From Bacteroidota bacterium (GTDB lineage Bacteria; Bacteroidota; Bacteroidia; Flavobacteriales; Weeksellaceae), in the NCBI GenBank assembly GCA_023393915.1, contig JAEXBS010000043.1, positions 1-64,000 of the forward strand: a stretch of 64,000 nt of DNA. Direction: 5' to 3'. A program made the translations under genes and the position numbers. The notes beneath the pieces were generated by a model. It saw nothing but the letters and a program-made list of their open reading frames with translations. It was not told the origin of the DNA and did not search any database. This document shows positions 26,386-33,187 of the stretch, in pieces. The number at the start of each line of letters is the position of its first letter. Positions within the stretch are counted from its first letter, which is position 1.

Positions 26386-27015
26386 GTGGAAGAACTAATT
26401 CGCGACACTTTTCGTGGAACCTTCGAAAAAGAACTGATTGAAGAGATCATTACGCTAGGAAAACTGGTTTCCTTCCAAGAAGGAGAAGTCCTCATTGAGA
26501 TCGGCACCTATTTAAAGACCATGCCCCTTCTTATAAATGGCGCCATTAAGATCATGCGTGAAGATTTTGATGCAGGAGAATTAGTTCTTTACTTCCTTGA
26601 GAAAGGGGAAACTTGCTCTATGTCGCTTAGCTGCTGCATGGGGGACAAACAAAGTGAAATTCGTGCCGTAGCAGAAACAAAGGGCACTTTAGTGTTAATC
26701 CCTATTGCAAAAATGGAAGAATGGCTAGGGAAATACAAAAGCTGGAGAAGCTTTGTATTCGAAAGCTACAACCACCGTTTTAATGAAATGCTTACCGCCA
26801 TAGACAGTATTGCTTTCATGCATATGGACGAAAGACTCTACAATTACTTGCAAGAAAAAAGCAAGATAAATGCTTCCAATATCGTTAGTAACACCCATCA
26901 AGAGATCGCTGATGAACTGAACAGCTCTCGAGTTGTTATTTCAAGACTTTTAAAAGCTTTTGAAAGAGAAGGGAAAATTAAACTCAACCGAAACAATATC
27001 GAACTGCTCAATTAA
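26386..27015 (+). CDS. Crp/Fnr-family regulator of the sulfur cluster
   Basis: A 209-aa regulator: cyclic-nucleotide-binding-like beta roll (about 20-125), dimer helix, and a C-terminal winged HTH with HQEIADELNSSRVVISRLLKAFERE (about 165-190). Start is GTG. It lacks the N-terminal Cys cluster of Fnr, but has a Cys-Cys pair in the beta roll (TCSMSLSCCMGD), a place from which a thiol sensor could act. Its operon promoter and two others in the cluster share an operator, so it is inferred to be the local activator responding to sulfane sulfur. The ligand is not shown. Confidence 0.88.
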   Translation: MEELIRDTFRGTFEKELIEEIITLGKLVSFQEGEVLIEIGTYLKTMPLLINGAIKIMREDFDAGELVLYFLEKGETCSMSLSCCMGDKQSEIRAVAETKGTLVLIPIAKMEEWLGKYKSWRSFVFESYNHRFNEMLTAIDSIAFMHMDERLYNYLQEKSKINASNIVSNTHQEIADELNSSRVVISRLLKAFEREGKIKLNRNNIELLN

Positions 27016-27045
27016 TCTAAAAAAAGAGATTCAACTTATTAATCC

Positions 27046-27085
27046 AAAAGGAGAAAACCACCCCCAAGCGTTTTCTCCTTTTTTC
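27046..27085 (+). terminator. Terminator after the Crp/Fnr gene
   Basis: AAAAGGAGAAAAC pairs with GTTTTCTCCTTTT (27046-27058 with 27070-27082) and ends in T, separating the YeeE-Crp operon from the next promoter. Confidence 0.85.
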
Positions 27086-27123
27086 TTTATAGTAAAGGAA
27101 TCGCCCTTCCAATATTGCGCTTT

Positions 27124-27167
27124 GTAACTATTGTTACTGCCTAAGCTTTTTTTGTGCTCTAATTTTG
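27124..27167 (+). promoter_or_regulatory. Operator and promoter of the TauE/SafE gene
   Basis: Perfect GTAAC-TATT-GTTAC (27124-27137), 22 bp before the -7 element TAATTTTG (27160-27167). Expected start near 27173, so the operator is centred near -42. The bases after the operator (TGCC) are the same as in the site at 28004. Confidence 0.75.
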
Positions 27168-27189
27168 GATCGAAATAGAAAATCTGAGG

Positions 27190-28002
27190 ATGGAAATAGA
27201 AATTTTAGGTTATTTTTTAGCAGTTATCGTAGGAGTTTCCTTAGGACTAATTGGAAGCGGAGGGTCAATTCTCATGGTTCCTATTCTGGTTTATATTATG
27301 GGGGTATCTCCGGTCCTTGCAACGGCTTATTCATTATTTGTTGTGGGCTCTACTTCTCTTTTTGGCGGAATTCAAAGTGCGGTTCAAAGAAACGTAGACT
27401 TTAAAACCGTTCTTATTTTCGGAGTTCCCTCCATTGTAGCTGTCTATTTAACCAGAGCTTACCTAGTACCGTTCATTCCCGATCAACTTTTTACCTTGGG
27501 CTCTTTTAGCGTCACTAAACCCATTGCTTTAATGGTGCTCTTTGCAGTGGTAATGATTTTCGCATCGGTCTCCATGATTCGGCCTTGCCCAAAATGCAAC
27601 GATTCAAACTCCGTAAAAATCAGTTACAATTACCCCATGATTCTTCTTGAAGGACTTTTCGTAGGAACACTCACGGGAATCGTTGGCGCGGGTGGTGGAT
27701 TTTTAATTATTCCTGCTTTGGTGCTACTGGCCAAAATGCCAATGAAATTAGCGGTGGGTACTTCCCTCCTGATCATTGCAGCTAAATCTCTTCTTGGATT
27801 TATAGGGGATCTACAGACGGAGCAGACCATAGATTGGATGCTTCTCGCCACTTTCACGTCCTTATCGATTTTAGGGATTTTCATAGGGATCCTACTCTCA
27901 AAGAAAATAGAAGGAAAAAAACTCAAATCAACTTTCGGTTGGTTCGTTCTACTTATGGGGATCTACATTCTTATAAAGGAACTTTTTCTACTCAAAGCCT
28001 AA
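27190..28002 (+). CDS. TauE/SafE-family sulfite/organosulfonate exporter
   Basis: A 270-aa inner membrane protein with about eight hydrophobic segments in two related halves, each opening with a Gly-rich motif (VSLGLIGSGGSILMVPILVY; LTGIVGAGGGFLIIPALVLL). In sulfur clusters this family exports sulfite, the product of persulfide dioxygenases. A cytosolic loop between the halves has a Cys pair (RPCPKCND), a possible sulfur-sensing or metal site. It has its own operator-promoter and is followed by the promoter of the persulfide-dioxygenase-like gene. Confidence 0.88.
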   Translation: MEIEILGYFLAVIVGVSLGLIGSGGSILMVPILVYIMGVSPVLATAYSLFVVGSTSLFGGIQSAVQRNVDFKTVLIFGVPSIVAVYLTRAYLVPFIPDQLFTLGSFSVTKPIALMVLFAVVMIFASVSMIRPCPKCNDSNSVKISYNYPMILLEGLFVGTLTGIVGAGGGFLIIPALVLLAKMPMKLAVGTSLLIIAAKSLLGFIGDLQTEQTIDWMLLATFTSLSILGIFIGILLSKKIEGKKLKSTFGWFVLLMGIYILIKELFLLKA

Positions 28003-28003
28003 T

Positions 28004-28047
28004 GTAACCTAGGTTACTGCCAAAGCGAAGGAAGCGTACTAATTTTG
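28004..28047 (+). promoter_or_regulatory. Operator and promoter of the MBL-rhodanese operon
   Basis: Perfect GTAAC-CTAG-GTTAC (28004-28017), again 22 bp before TAATTTTG (28040-28047). It begins right after the TauE stop codon, so the MBL gene has independent control. Confidence 0.75.
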
Positions 28048-28085
28048 CCATACAAATAGAATAAACCATCTTAAAATTACATAAA

Positions 28086-29504
28086 ATGAAAGTAGAACAA
28101 ATTTACACAGGATGTTTAGCACAGGGAGCTTACTATATCGAGAGCAATGGAGAAGCAGTTGTGATCGATCCTTTACGGGAAGTTGCCCCTTATATCGAAA
28201 AAGCGAAAAAGAACGATGCGAAAATTAAATACGTTTTAGAAACCCATTTTCATGCAGACTTTGTCAGCGGACATTTGGACCTAGCTAAGAAAACCGGTGC
28301 CACGATTGTGTACGGTCCCACAGCTAAACCTGGGTTTGCAGCGCATATCGCTACTGATGGCGAGATTTTGCAGGTAGGAGACATTCAGTTGAAAGTGATT
28401 CATACGCCGGGCCACACAATGGAAAGCACTTGCTTCTTGCTTATCGATGAAAAGGGTAATGAAAGTAGTTTATTCACAGGAGACACCCTATTTATTGGAG
28501 ATGTTGGCCGTCCTGATTTAGCTCAAAAGGTGGATAAGGAGCTGACCGAGGAAAAATTAGCAGGTCATCTGTACGACTCGCTCCATCAAAAAATCATTCC
28601 ACTGTCCGATGAACTTATCGTTTATCCTGCGCACGGCGCTGGATCGGCCTGCGGTAAAAACATGAGCACTGAAACGACCGATACCTTAGGGAATCAAAAA
28701 AAAACAAACTATGCACTCCAACCCATGTCCAAAGAAGCCTTCATTGAAGAAGTACTAAGCGGTCTGACACCACCTCCCGCCTACTTCCCTAACAATGTTT
28801 TAATGAACATCGAAGGTTACGAAAGCATTGATAAGGTATTAAGCCAAGGCTCAAGAGGACTTGATCCCGACGAGTTCGAAGCGGTTGCAAATGAAACAAG
28901 CGCCCTTTTACTAGACACTAGAAATGCTCAATTATTTGCAAAGGGATTTATACCTAATTCAATTAATATTGGGATCGACGGAAGCTTCGCACCTTGGGTG
29001 GGAACCTTAGTTCCAGACATCAAACAAACCCTCCTCGTGATTGCAGAAGAAGGACGTGAAATGGAAGTAATCACCCGCCTTGCGCGCGTTGGATACGATC
29101 ATACGATTGGATACTTAAATGGGGGCTTCTCGGAATGGAAAAATAAAGGAAAAGAAATCGATAGTATAGAATCCATTGCAGTAGAAAAATTCGCAAGTGA
29201 ACTAGAGATGGATAAAAATGCAAATGTCCTGGATGTCCGTAAGAAAAGTGAACATCTTTCAGAGCACCTCATCGGTTCAGAAAACCTCCCCTTGGATTAC
29301 ATCAACGAGCACCTCTCTGAGTTAAGCAAAGACAAAACCTATTATGTGCATTGCGCCGGTGGCTACCGCTCCATGATATTCATTTCTATCTTAAAAGCAA
29401 GAGGCTATGAAAACCTCATCGATATACATGGTGGATTTAGCGCCATTAAGGACTCCGGAAAGTTTAAGGTAAGCAACTATGTATGTCCAAGCACAATCCT
29501 CTAA
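28086..29504 (+). CDS. MBL-fold persulfide-dioxygenase-like protein with two rhodanese domains
   Basis: A 472-aa protein of the CstB/Blh type. Residues 1-230 are a metallo-beta-lactamase fold with the iron/zinc site THFHADFVSGH, HTPGHTMEST and FTGDTLFIGDVGRPDL, as in ETHE1 persulfide dioxygenases that turn GSSH or CoA-SSH into sulfite. The first rhodanese domain (about 270-360) lacks a catalytic Cys (VIAEEGREM where the loop should be). The second (about 375-465) has it in HCAGGYRSM. The second domain may load or accept sulfur. First gene of an operon with the rhodanese and two small membrane proteins. Confidence 0.9.
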   Translation: MKVEQIYTGCLAQGAYYIESNGEAVVIDPLREVAPYIEKAKKNDAKIKYVLETHFHADFVSGHLDLAKKTGATIVYGPTAKPGFAAHIATDGEILQVGDIQLKVIHTPGHTMESTCFLLIDEKGNESSLFTGDTLFIGDVGRPDLAQKVDKELTEEKLAGHLYDSLHQKIIPLSDELIVYPAHGAGSACGKNMSTETTDTLGNQKKTNYALQPMSKEAFIEEVLSGLTPPPAYFPNNVLMNIEGYESIDKVLSQGSRGLDPDEFEAVANETSALLLDTRNAQLFAKGFIPNSINIGIDGSFAPWVGTLVPDIKQTLLVIAEEGREMEVITRLARVGYDHTIGYLNGGFSEWKNKGKEIDSIESIAVEKFASELEMDKNANVLDVRKKSEHLSEHLIGSENLPLDYINEHLSELSKDKTYYVHCAGGYRSMIFISILKARGYENLIDIHGGFSAIKDSGKFKVSNYVCPSTIL

Positions 29505-29560
29505 AAGAAAGTAAATAAAATAGTACATTACCTCCTCAATTCTTAGCAAAAACCGAAATT

Positions 29561-29938
29561 ATGTTAAAAAGGAAAGGAGTAAAAATCATTCTCTTAATTG
29601 TTATAAGTATTGTTATGATTGGAATTTTTAAAAACCTTTTTGCTCAGAAAAACTCAGAGCAACTAAAAGAAATTGTTGAAAATGGTGCATTTCTCGTGGA
29701 CGTACGCACGCCCGCAGAGTTTAAGCAAGGAACCGCTAAAGGAGCCGTCAACATTCCTTTGGATAGTATAGAGCACCAACTATCTAAGTTTAGAGGCAAG
29801 AACCAAATTGTTGTTTTTTGTAGAAGTGGGAACCGTAGTGAGCAGGCTAAGAAAAAACTTGAAAAAAATGGTTTTGAAAATGTTGTAAATGGAGGAACCT
29901 GGAACCAAGTAAGCCAAATCGTTTCAGAAACCAAGTAA
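29561..29938 (+). CDS. Rhodanese-like sulfurtransferase with N-terminal membrane anchor
   Basis: A 125-aa protein: a hydrophobic segment at residues 8-28 (signal anchor or signal peptide) and one rhodanese domain with LVDVRTPAEF and the active-site loop CRSGNRS. It would move sulfane sulfur outside the cytoplasm. It follows the MBL-rhodanese gene by 56 bp with no promoter seen, and precedes the YgaP-like membrane protein by 6 bp; in other bacteria the rhodanese and YgaP membrane parts are one protein, which supports a joint role. Confidence 0.88.
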   Translation: MLKRKGVKIILLIVISIVMIGIFKNLFAQKNSEQLKEIVENGAFLVDVRTPAEFKQGTAKGAVNIPLDSIEHQLSKFRGKNQIVVFCRSGNRSEQAKKKLEKNGFENVVNGGTWNQVSQIVSETK

Positions 29939-29944
29939 GTAAGT

Positions 29945-30183
29945 ATGAAGAGTATTTTAAAAGATTGGAGCCTTATGCGAGTTCTACAATTGATTCTAGG
30001 AACTGGATTAATGGTTCATGCTCTTTACAGTCAAGAGTGGATGCTTGCTATTATTTGCGGGCTTTTCACCCTCTCCCCTCTATTCAACTTAGGGTGCTGT
30101 TCCACTCAGTGCAATGTACCCACCCGTTAGACAAAAGCCCTGAAAAGTACGAAGAAATCACTTTTGAAGAAGTTAAATCATGA
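29945..30183 (+). pseudogene. YgaP-like DUF2892 small membrane protein, probable 1-bp frameshift
   Basis: From ATG 29945 the frame encodes two hydrophobic segments and a Cys motif NLGCCSTQC, then stops early at 30128-30130 (61 aa). The next frame goes on with LDKSPEKYEEITFEEVKS, the acidic tail seen at the end of such proteins, and stops at 30183 in an ATGA overlap with the next gene. One base missing in the C-rich stretch near 30117-30125 explains both facts; the restored protein would have 78 residues. It could be a true mutation or a sequencing error. The short form may still work, as membrane part and Cys motif are intact. Confidence 0.65.
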
Positions 30184-30389
30184 TTCAAGCTGCTATCAAA
30201 AAGAATATTTATACCCTAAGCGGAATACTAATAGGCGCCCTACTGGGGTTCGCCTATTGGTATTTCATTGGGTGCAATTCCGGGAGTTGTTCTATAACTT
30301 CCAGTCCAATTAACAGTACCCTCTATGGATCCGTAATGGGAGGACTATTACTATCTACCATAAAACCAACGACCAAGAAATCAGAATGA
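30180..30389 (+). CDS. DUF6132-type small membrane protein
   Basis: A 69-aa protein with two hydrophobic helices around GALLGFAYWYFIGCNSGSC and ITSSPINSTLYGSVMGGLLL. The Cys-containing connector and ITS-x-P-x-x-S-T-L-Y-G motif mark the DUF6132 family, found in Bacteroidota next to rhodaneses and YgaP-like proteins. Function unknown; sulfur handling at the membrane is inferred from context. Its ATG overlaps the stop of the restored reading frame before it, so it is the last gene of the operon. Confidence 0.75.
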   Translation: MIQAAIKKNIYTLSGILIGALLGFAYWYFIGCNSGSCSITSSPINSTLYGSVMGGLLLSTIKPTTKKSE

Positions 30390-30819
30390 CTTCTAAGGAA
30401 GAATCTGTCCTTTTCGAGTGCTCTTTTATTGGGTAGGTATTTACCGAAAAAAGAGTACCAGCAGTAGAACGGAAAGTAAACCAAGGGGGATCACGCGAAT
30501 AAAAACTACTACATCATTAGTAAAGAGTTCGATTCCTATGAGGAAAAAGGAGCGAGATAGTGGAATCAAATCATCATTAAGGATTTTACCAGATTGTTTC
30601 TATAATTTTTAAGATTATTCTATTTAAGTTATCACAGGATTGAAGATTTAATTACGTGCATCTTTTTATCTTTTTGCATTCTAATTTTTGAAAAACTACT
30701 GCTTCTTTGGCTATTAATATTTAATTTAGTAAGCTAATAACTCATTACCAATCCACCTTTATCGTAAAGGAATGGAATAAAAACAGAACGCTTTAACTAA
30801 AAAAATCTAATAGTACCTC
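30390..30819. other. Intergenic region between the sulfur cluster and acs
   Basis: 430 bp without a gene I can support. On the minus strand an open frame at 30441-30599 encodes a hydrophobic stretch but has no ATG. No terminator hairpin for the sulfur operon is evident. The last 100 bp are AT-rich and presumably hold the acs promoter, but no good TAnnTTTG match is seen. Confidence 0.5.
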
Positions 30820-32727
30820 ATGAAAAACCTTTACATCGATGATCTACCCGACTACTTTAAACAATACAAAAAATCCATAAAAAACCCGAAAAAATTCTGG
30901 GACAAAATTGCAGACGAAGGATTTGTTTGGTACCAGCGATGGACGAAAGTCGTAGACTTTGATATGGAGGAAGCAAAGATTCAATGGTTCAAAAATGCAA
31001 AACTCAACATTACTAAGAACTGTATTGACCGACACCTCCAAGATCGTGGCGATAAAACAGCCATTCTATTTGAACCCAACGATCCTAATGAACCTTCTCA
31101 GCACATCACTTATCGTGATCTGCACGAAAGGGTCTCAAAAATGGCCAACGTATTACAAAACCAGGGAATTGAAAAAGGAGATCGCGTATGCATCTATCTT
31201 CCTATGATTCCAGAACTGGCTATAACCATGCTGGCCTGTGCAAGAATAGGAGCCGTTCATTCCGTCATTTTTGCGGGCTTCTCAGATTCTGCTATTTCTT
31301 CACGTGTAAACGACTGCGGCGCTAAGCTCCTGATCACCTCCGACGGTAGCTTTCGAGGATCTAAATCTATTGATTTAAAAGGAATTGTGGATAAGGCAGT
31401 TGAAAACTGCCCAACGGTTGAAAAAGTACTCGTTGTGAAAAGAACCGGAGGAAAAGTGGAAATGAAAGAAGGCAGGGATCTATGGTTAGAGCCTCTTTAC
31501 AATGAAGCTTCAAGCGATTTTGTTTGCAAAATCATGGATGCGGAAGACCCTCTTTTTATCCTCTACACTTCTGGATCAACAGGAAAACCCAAAGGTATGT
31601 TGCATACTTGTGCGGGGTACATGGTTTACACCACCTATACCTTTCAAAACGTATTCAACTATAGAGAAAACGACATTTACTGGTGCACTGCCGATATTGG
31701 CTGGATCACCGGACACTCGTATATTTTGTACGGACCACTAGCCGCCGGAGCTACGACGGTTATATTTGAAGGGGTCCCAACGTATCCCAATCCAGATCGT
31801 TTCTGGGAAGTTATTGAAAAGCATAAAATCACCCAATTCTATACGGCTCCTACAGCCATTCGCTCATTAGCTAAAGAAAGCACGGAATGGGTGGAAAACC
31901 GTGATTTAAGTTCGCTTCGGGTCATCGGATCGGTCGGTGAACCCATTAACGACGAGGCGTGGCACTGGTACAACGATCATGTAGGGAAAAAGAAATGTCC
32001 AATAGTAGATACTTGGTGGCAAACCGAAACCGGTGGAATTTTGATCTCTCCTATTCCATTTGTCACGCCGACTAAACCTACCTACGCCACTTTACCTTTA
32101 CCCGGAATTCAACCGGTACTCATGGACAGTAAACGAAACGAAATCACAGGCAATCAGGTCGACGGTAACCTTTGCATTCGCTTTCCTTGGCCTGGAATTG
32201 CTCGAAGCATTTGGAACGATCACCAGAGGTATAAAGAAACCTATTTTACCGCATTCCCGGGCAAATATTTTACGGGGGACGGGGCGCTAAGAGACGAAAC
32301 CGGTTACTACCGAATCACCGGCCGCGTAGACGATGTAATTATTGTATCAGGACATAACCTCGGTACCGCTCCTATTGAAGACAGCATCAATCAGCACCCT
32401 GCGGTTGCAGAATCTGCAATTGTAGGTTATCCTCATAACATCAAAGGCAACGGCCTCTACGGTTACGTCACCTTGAAAGAAACCGGAGAAACCCGGGACC
32501 GCGAAAACCTAAGAAACGAAATCAACCTACTCATAGCCGATACTATTGGTCCTATTGCTAAACTCGATAAAATCCAATTTGTTTCTAATCTTCCAAAAAC
32601 AAGATCGGGTAAGATCATGAGAAGAATTCTTAGAAAAATTGCAGAAGAGAAGTACGATGAATTCGGAGACACCTCCACTCTACTGAATCCCGAAGTCATC
32701 GAAGAGATCAAAAATGAAAGACTCTAA
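30820..32727 (+). CDS. acs: Acetyl-CoA synthetase
   Basis: A 635-aa acyl-adenylate-forming enzyme that makes acetyl-CoA from acetate, ATP and CoA. Seen are the P-loop LFILYTSGSTGKPKGM, the acetate-pocket region DIGWITGHSYILYGPLAAGA with the Trp typical of short-chain enzymes, DTWWQTETGG, TGDGALRDETGYY, and the C-terminal acetylatable Lys in KTRSGKIMRRILRK. Length matches Acs. It is monocistronic: an intrinsic terminator follows. The sirtuin encoded at 39.7 kb is of the type known to deacetylate this Lys. Confidence 0.95.
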   Translation: MKNLYIDDLPDYFKQYKKSIKNPKKFWDKIADEGFVWYQRWTKVVDFDMEEAKIQWFKNAKLNITKNCIDRHLQDRGDKTAILFEPNDPNEPSQHITYRDLHERVSKMANVLQNQGIEKGDRVCIYLPMIPELAITMLACARIGAVHSVIFAGFSDSAISSRVNDCGAKLLITSDGSFRGSKSIDLKGIVDKAVENCPTVEKVLVVKRTGGKVEMKEGRDLWLEPLYNEASSDFVCKIMDAEDPLFILYTSGSTGKPKGMLHTCAGYMVYTTYTFQNVFNYRENDIYWCTADIGWITGHSYILYGPLAAGATTVIFEGVPTYPNPDRFWEVIEKHKITQFYTAPTAIRSLAKESTEWVENRDLSSLRVIGSVGEPINDEAWHWYNDHVGKKKCPIVDTWWQTETGGILISPIPFVTPTKPTYATLPLPGIQPVLMDSKRNEITGNQVDGNLCIRFPWPGIARSIWNDHQRYKETYFTAFPGKYFTGDGALRDETGYYRITGRVDDVIIVSGHNLGTAPIEDSINQHPAVAESAIVGYPHNIKGNGLYGYVTLKETGETRDRENLRNEINLLIADTIGPIAKLDKIQFVSNLPKTRSGKIMRRILRKIAEEKYDEFGDTSTLLNPEVIEEIKNERL

Positions 32728-32776
32728 CACATGAGATTTCTCATATAATACGCACTTATTCACTAAAATAAACTTG

Positions 32777-32808
32777 ATCCCTGAGCTGTACGCTCAGGGA
32801 TTTTCTTT
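32777..32808 (+). terminator. Terminator after acs
   Basis: Perfect 10-bp stem ATCCCTGAGC/GCTCAGGGAT (32777-32786 with 32792-32801), 5-nt loop, then a T-rich run. Confidence 0.88.
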
Positions 32809-32986
32809 CTTGTTTAAACCCTTATAAATTCCTAATACGTTCCAAATTAGTGAATAAAAACCGTAAGGCACCCTAGTGCTTAATACGAATGAGTGTTCAT
32901 TACAGAATTTATCGCATTCGATTTTCTTTAACTTTAATTATTTGTTAATTCTCTTTATAAACGTTAAAAATCAGCAAAAATGGTCG

Positions 32987-33110
32987 TACTTTTGCAACGA
33001 TTTAAAAGAACCTAAGTTAACACCATATAATAAAGGTTTTTTTCAGTCAAATTAAATTTTTTCAATACCGAAATCCACTGCGGGGCAGTGGATTTCATCT
33101 TTCTTTTTCT
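32987..33110 (+). ncRNA. Candidate small RNA between acs and spoT
   Basis: A promoter-like TACTTTTG at 32987-32994 (a TTA instead of TTG lies 20 nt upstream) is followed, after about 75 nt without an ORF, by a strong hairpin GAAATCCACTG/CAGTGGATTTC (33070-33096) and a T-rich tail. That defines a transcript of roughly 105 nt ending 80 bp before spoT. The hairpin cannot end the acs transcript, which already has a terminator. It may be an independent sRNA or an attenuated leader of spoT. I recognise no known RNA family. 32811-32986 holds nothing else of note. Confidence 0.45.
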
Positions 33111-33187
33111 TGTGCTCTGGTTCTTAAAATAGCATTGGTGATTTCTAATGTTTTCCGTATTTTCGTAACATAAAGAAGCGGCTAGAA

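Noticed and set aside
30441..30599. 52-codon hydrophobic frame on the minus strand before acs
   Set aside because: No ATG, only a TTG after ten codons, AT-rich context, and no family resemblance; hydrophobic frames arise easily in such sequence.
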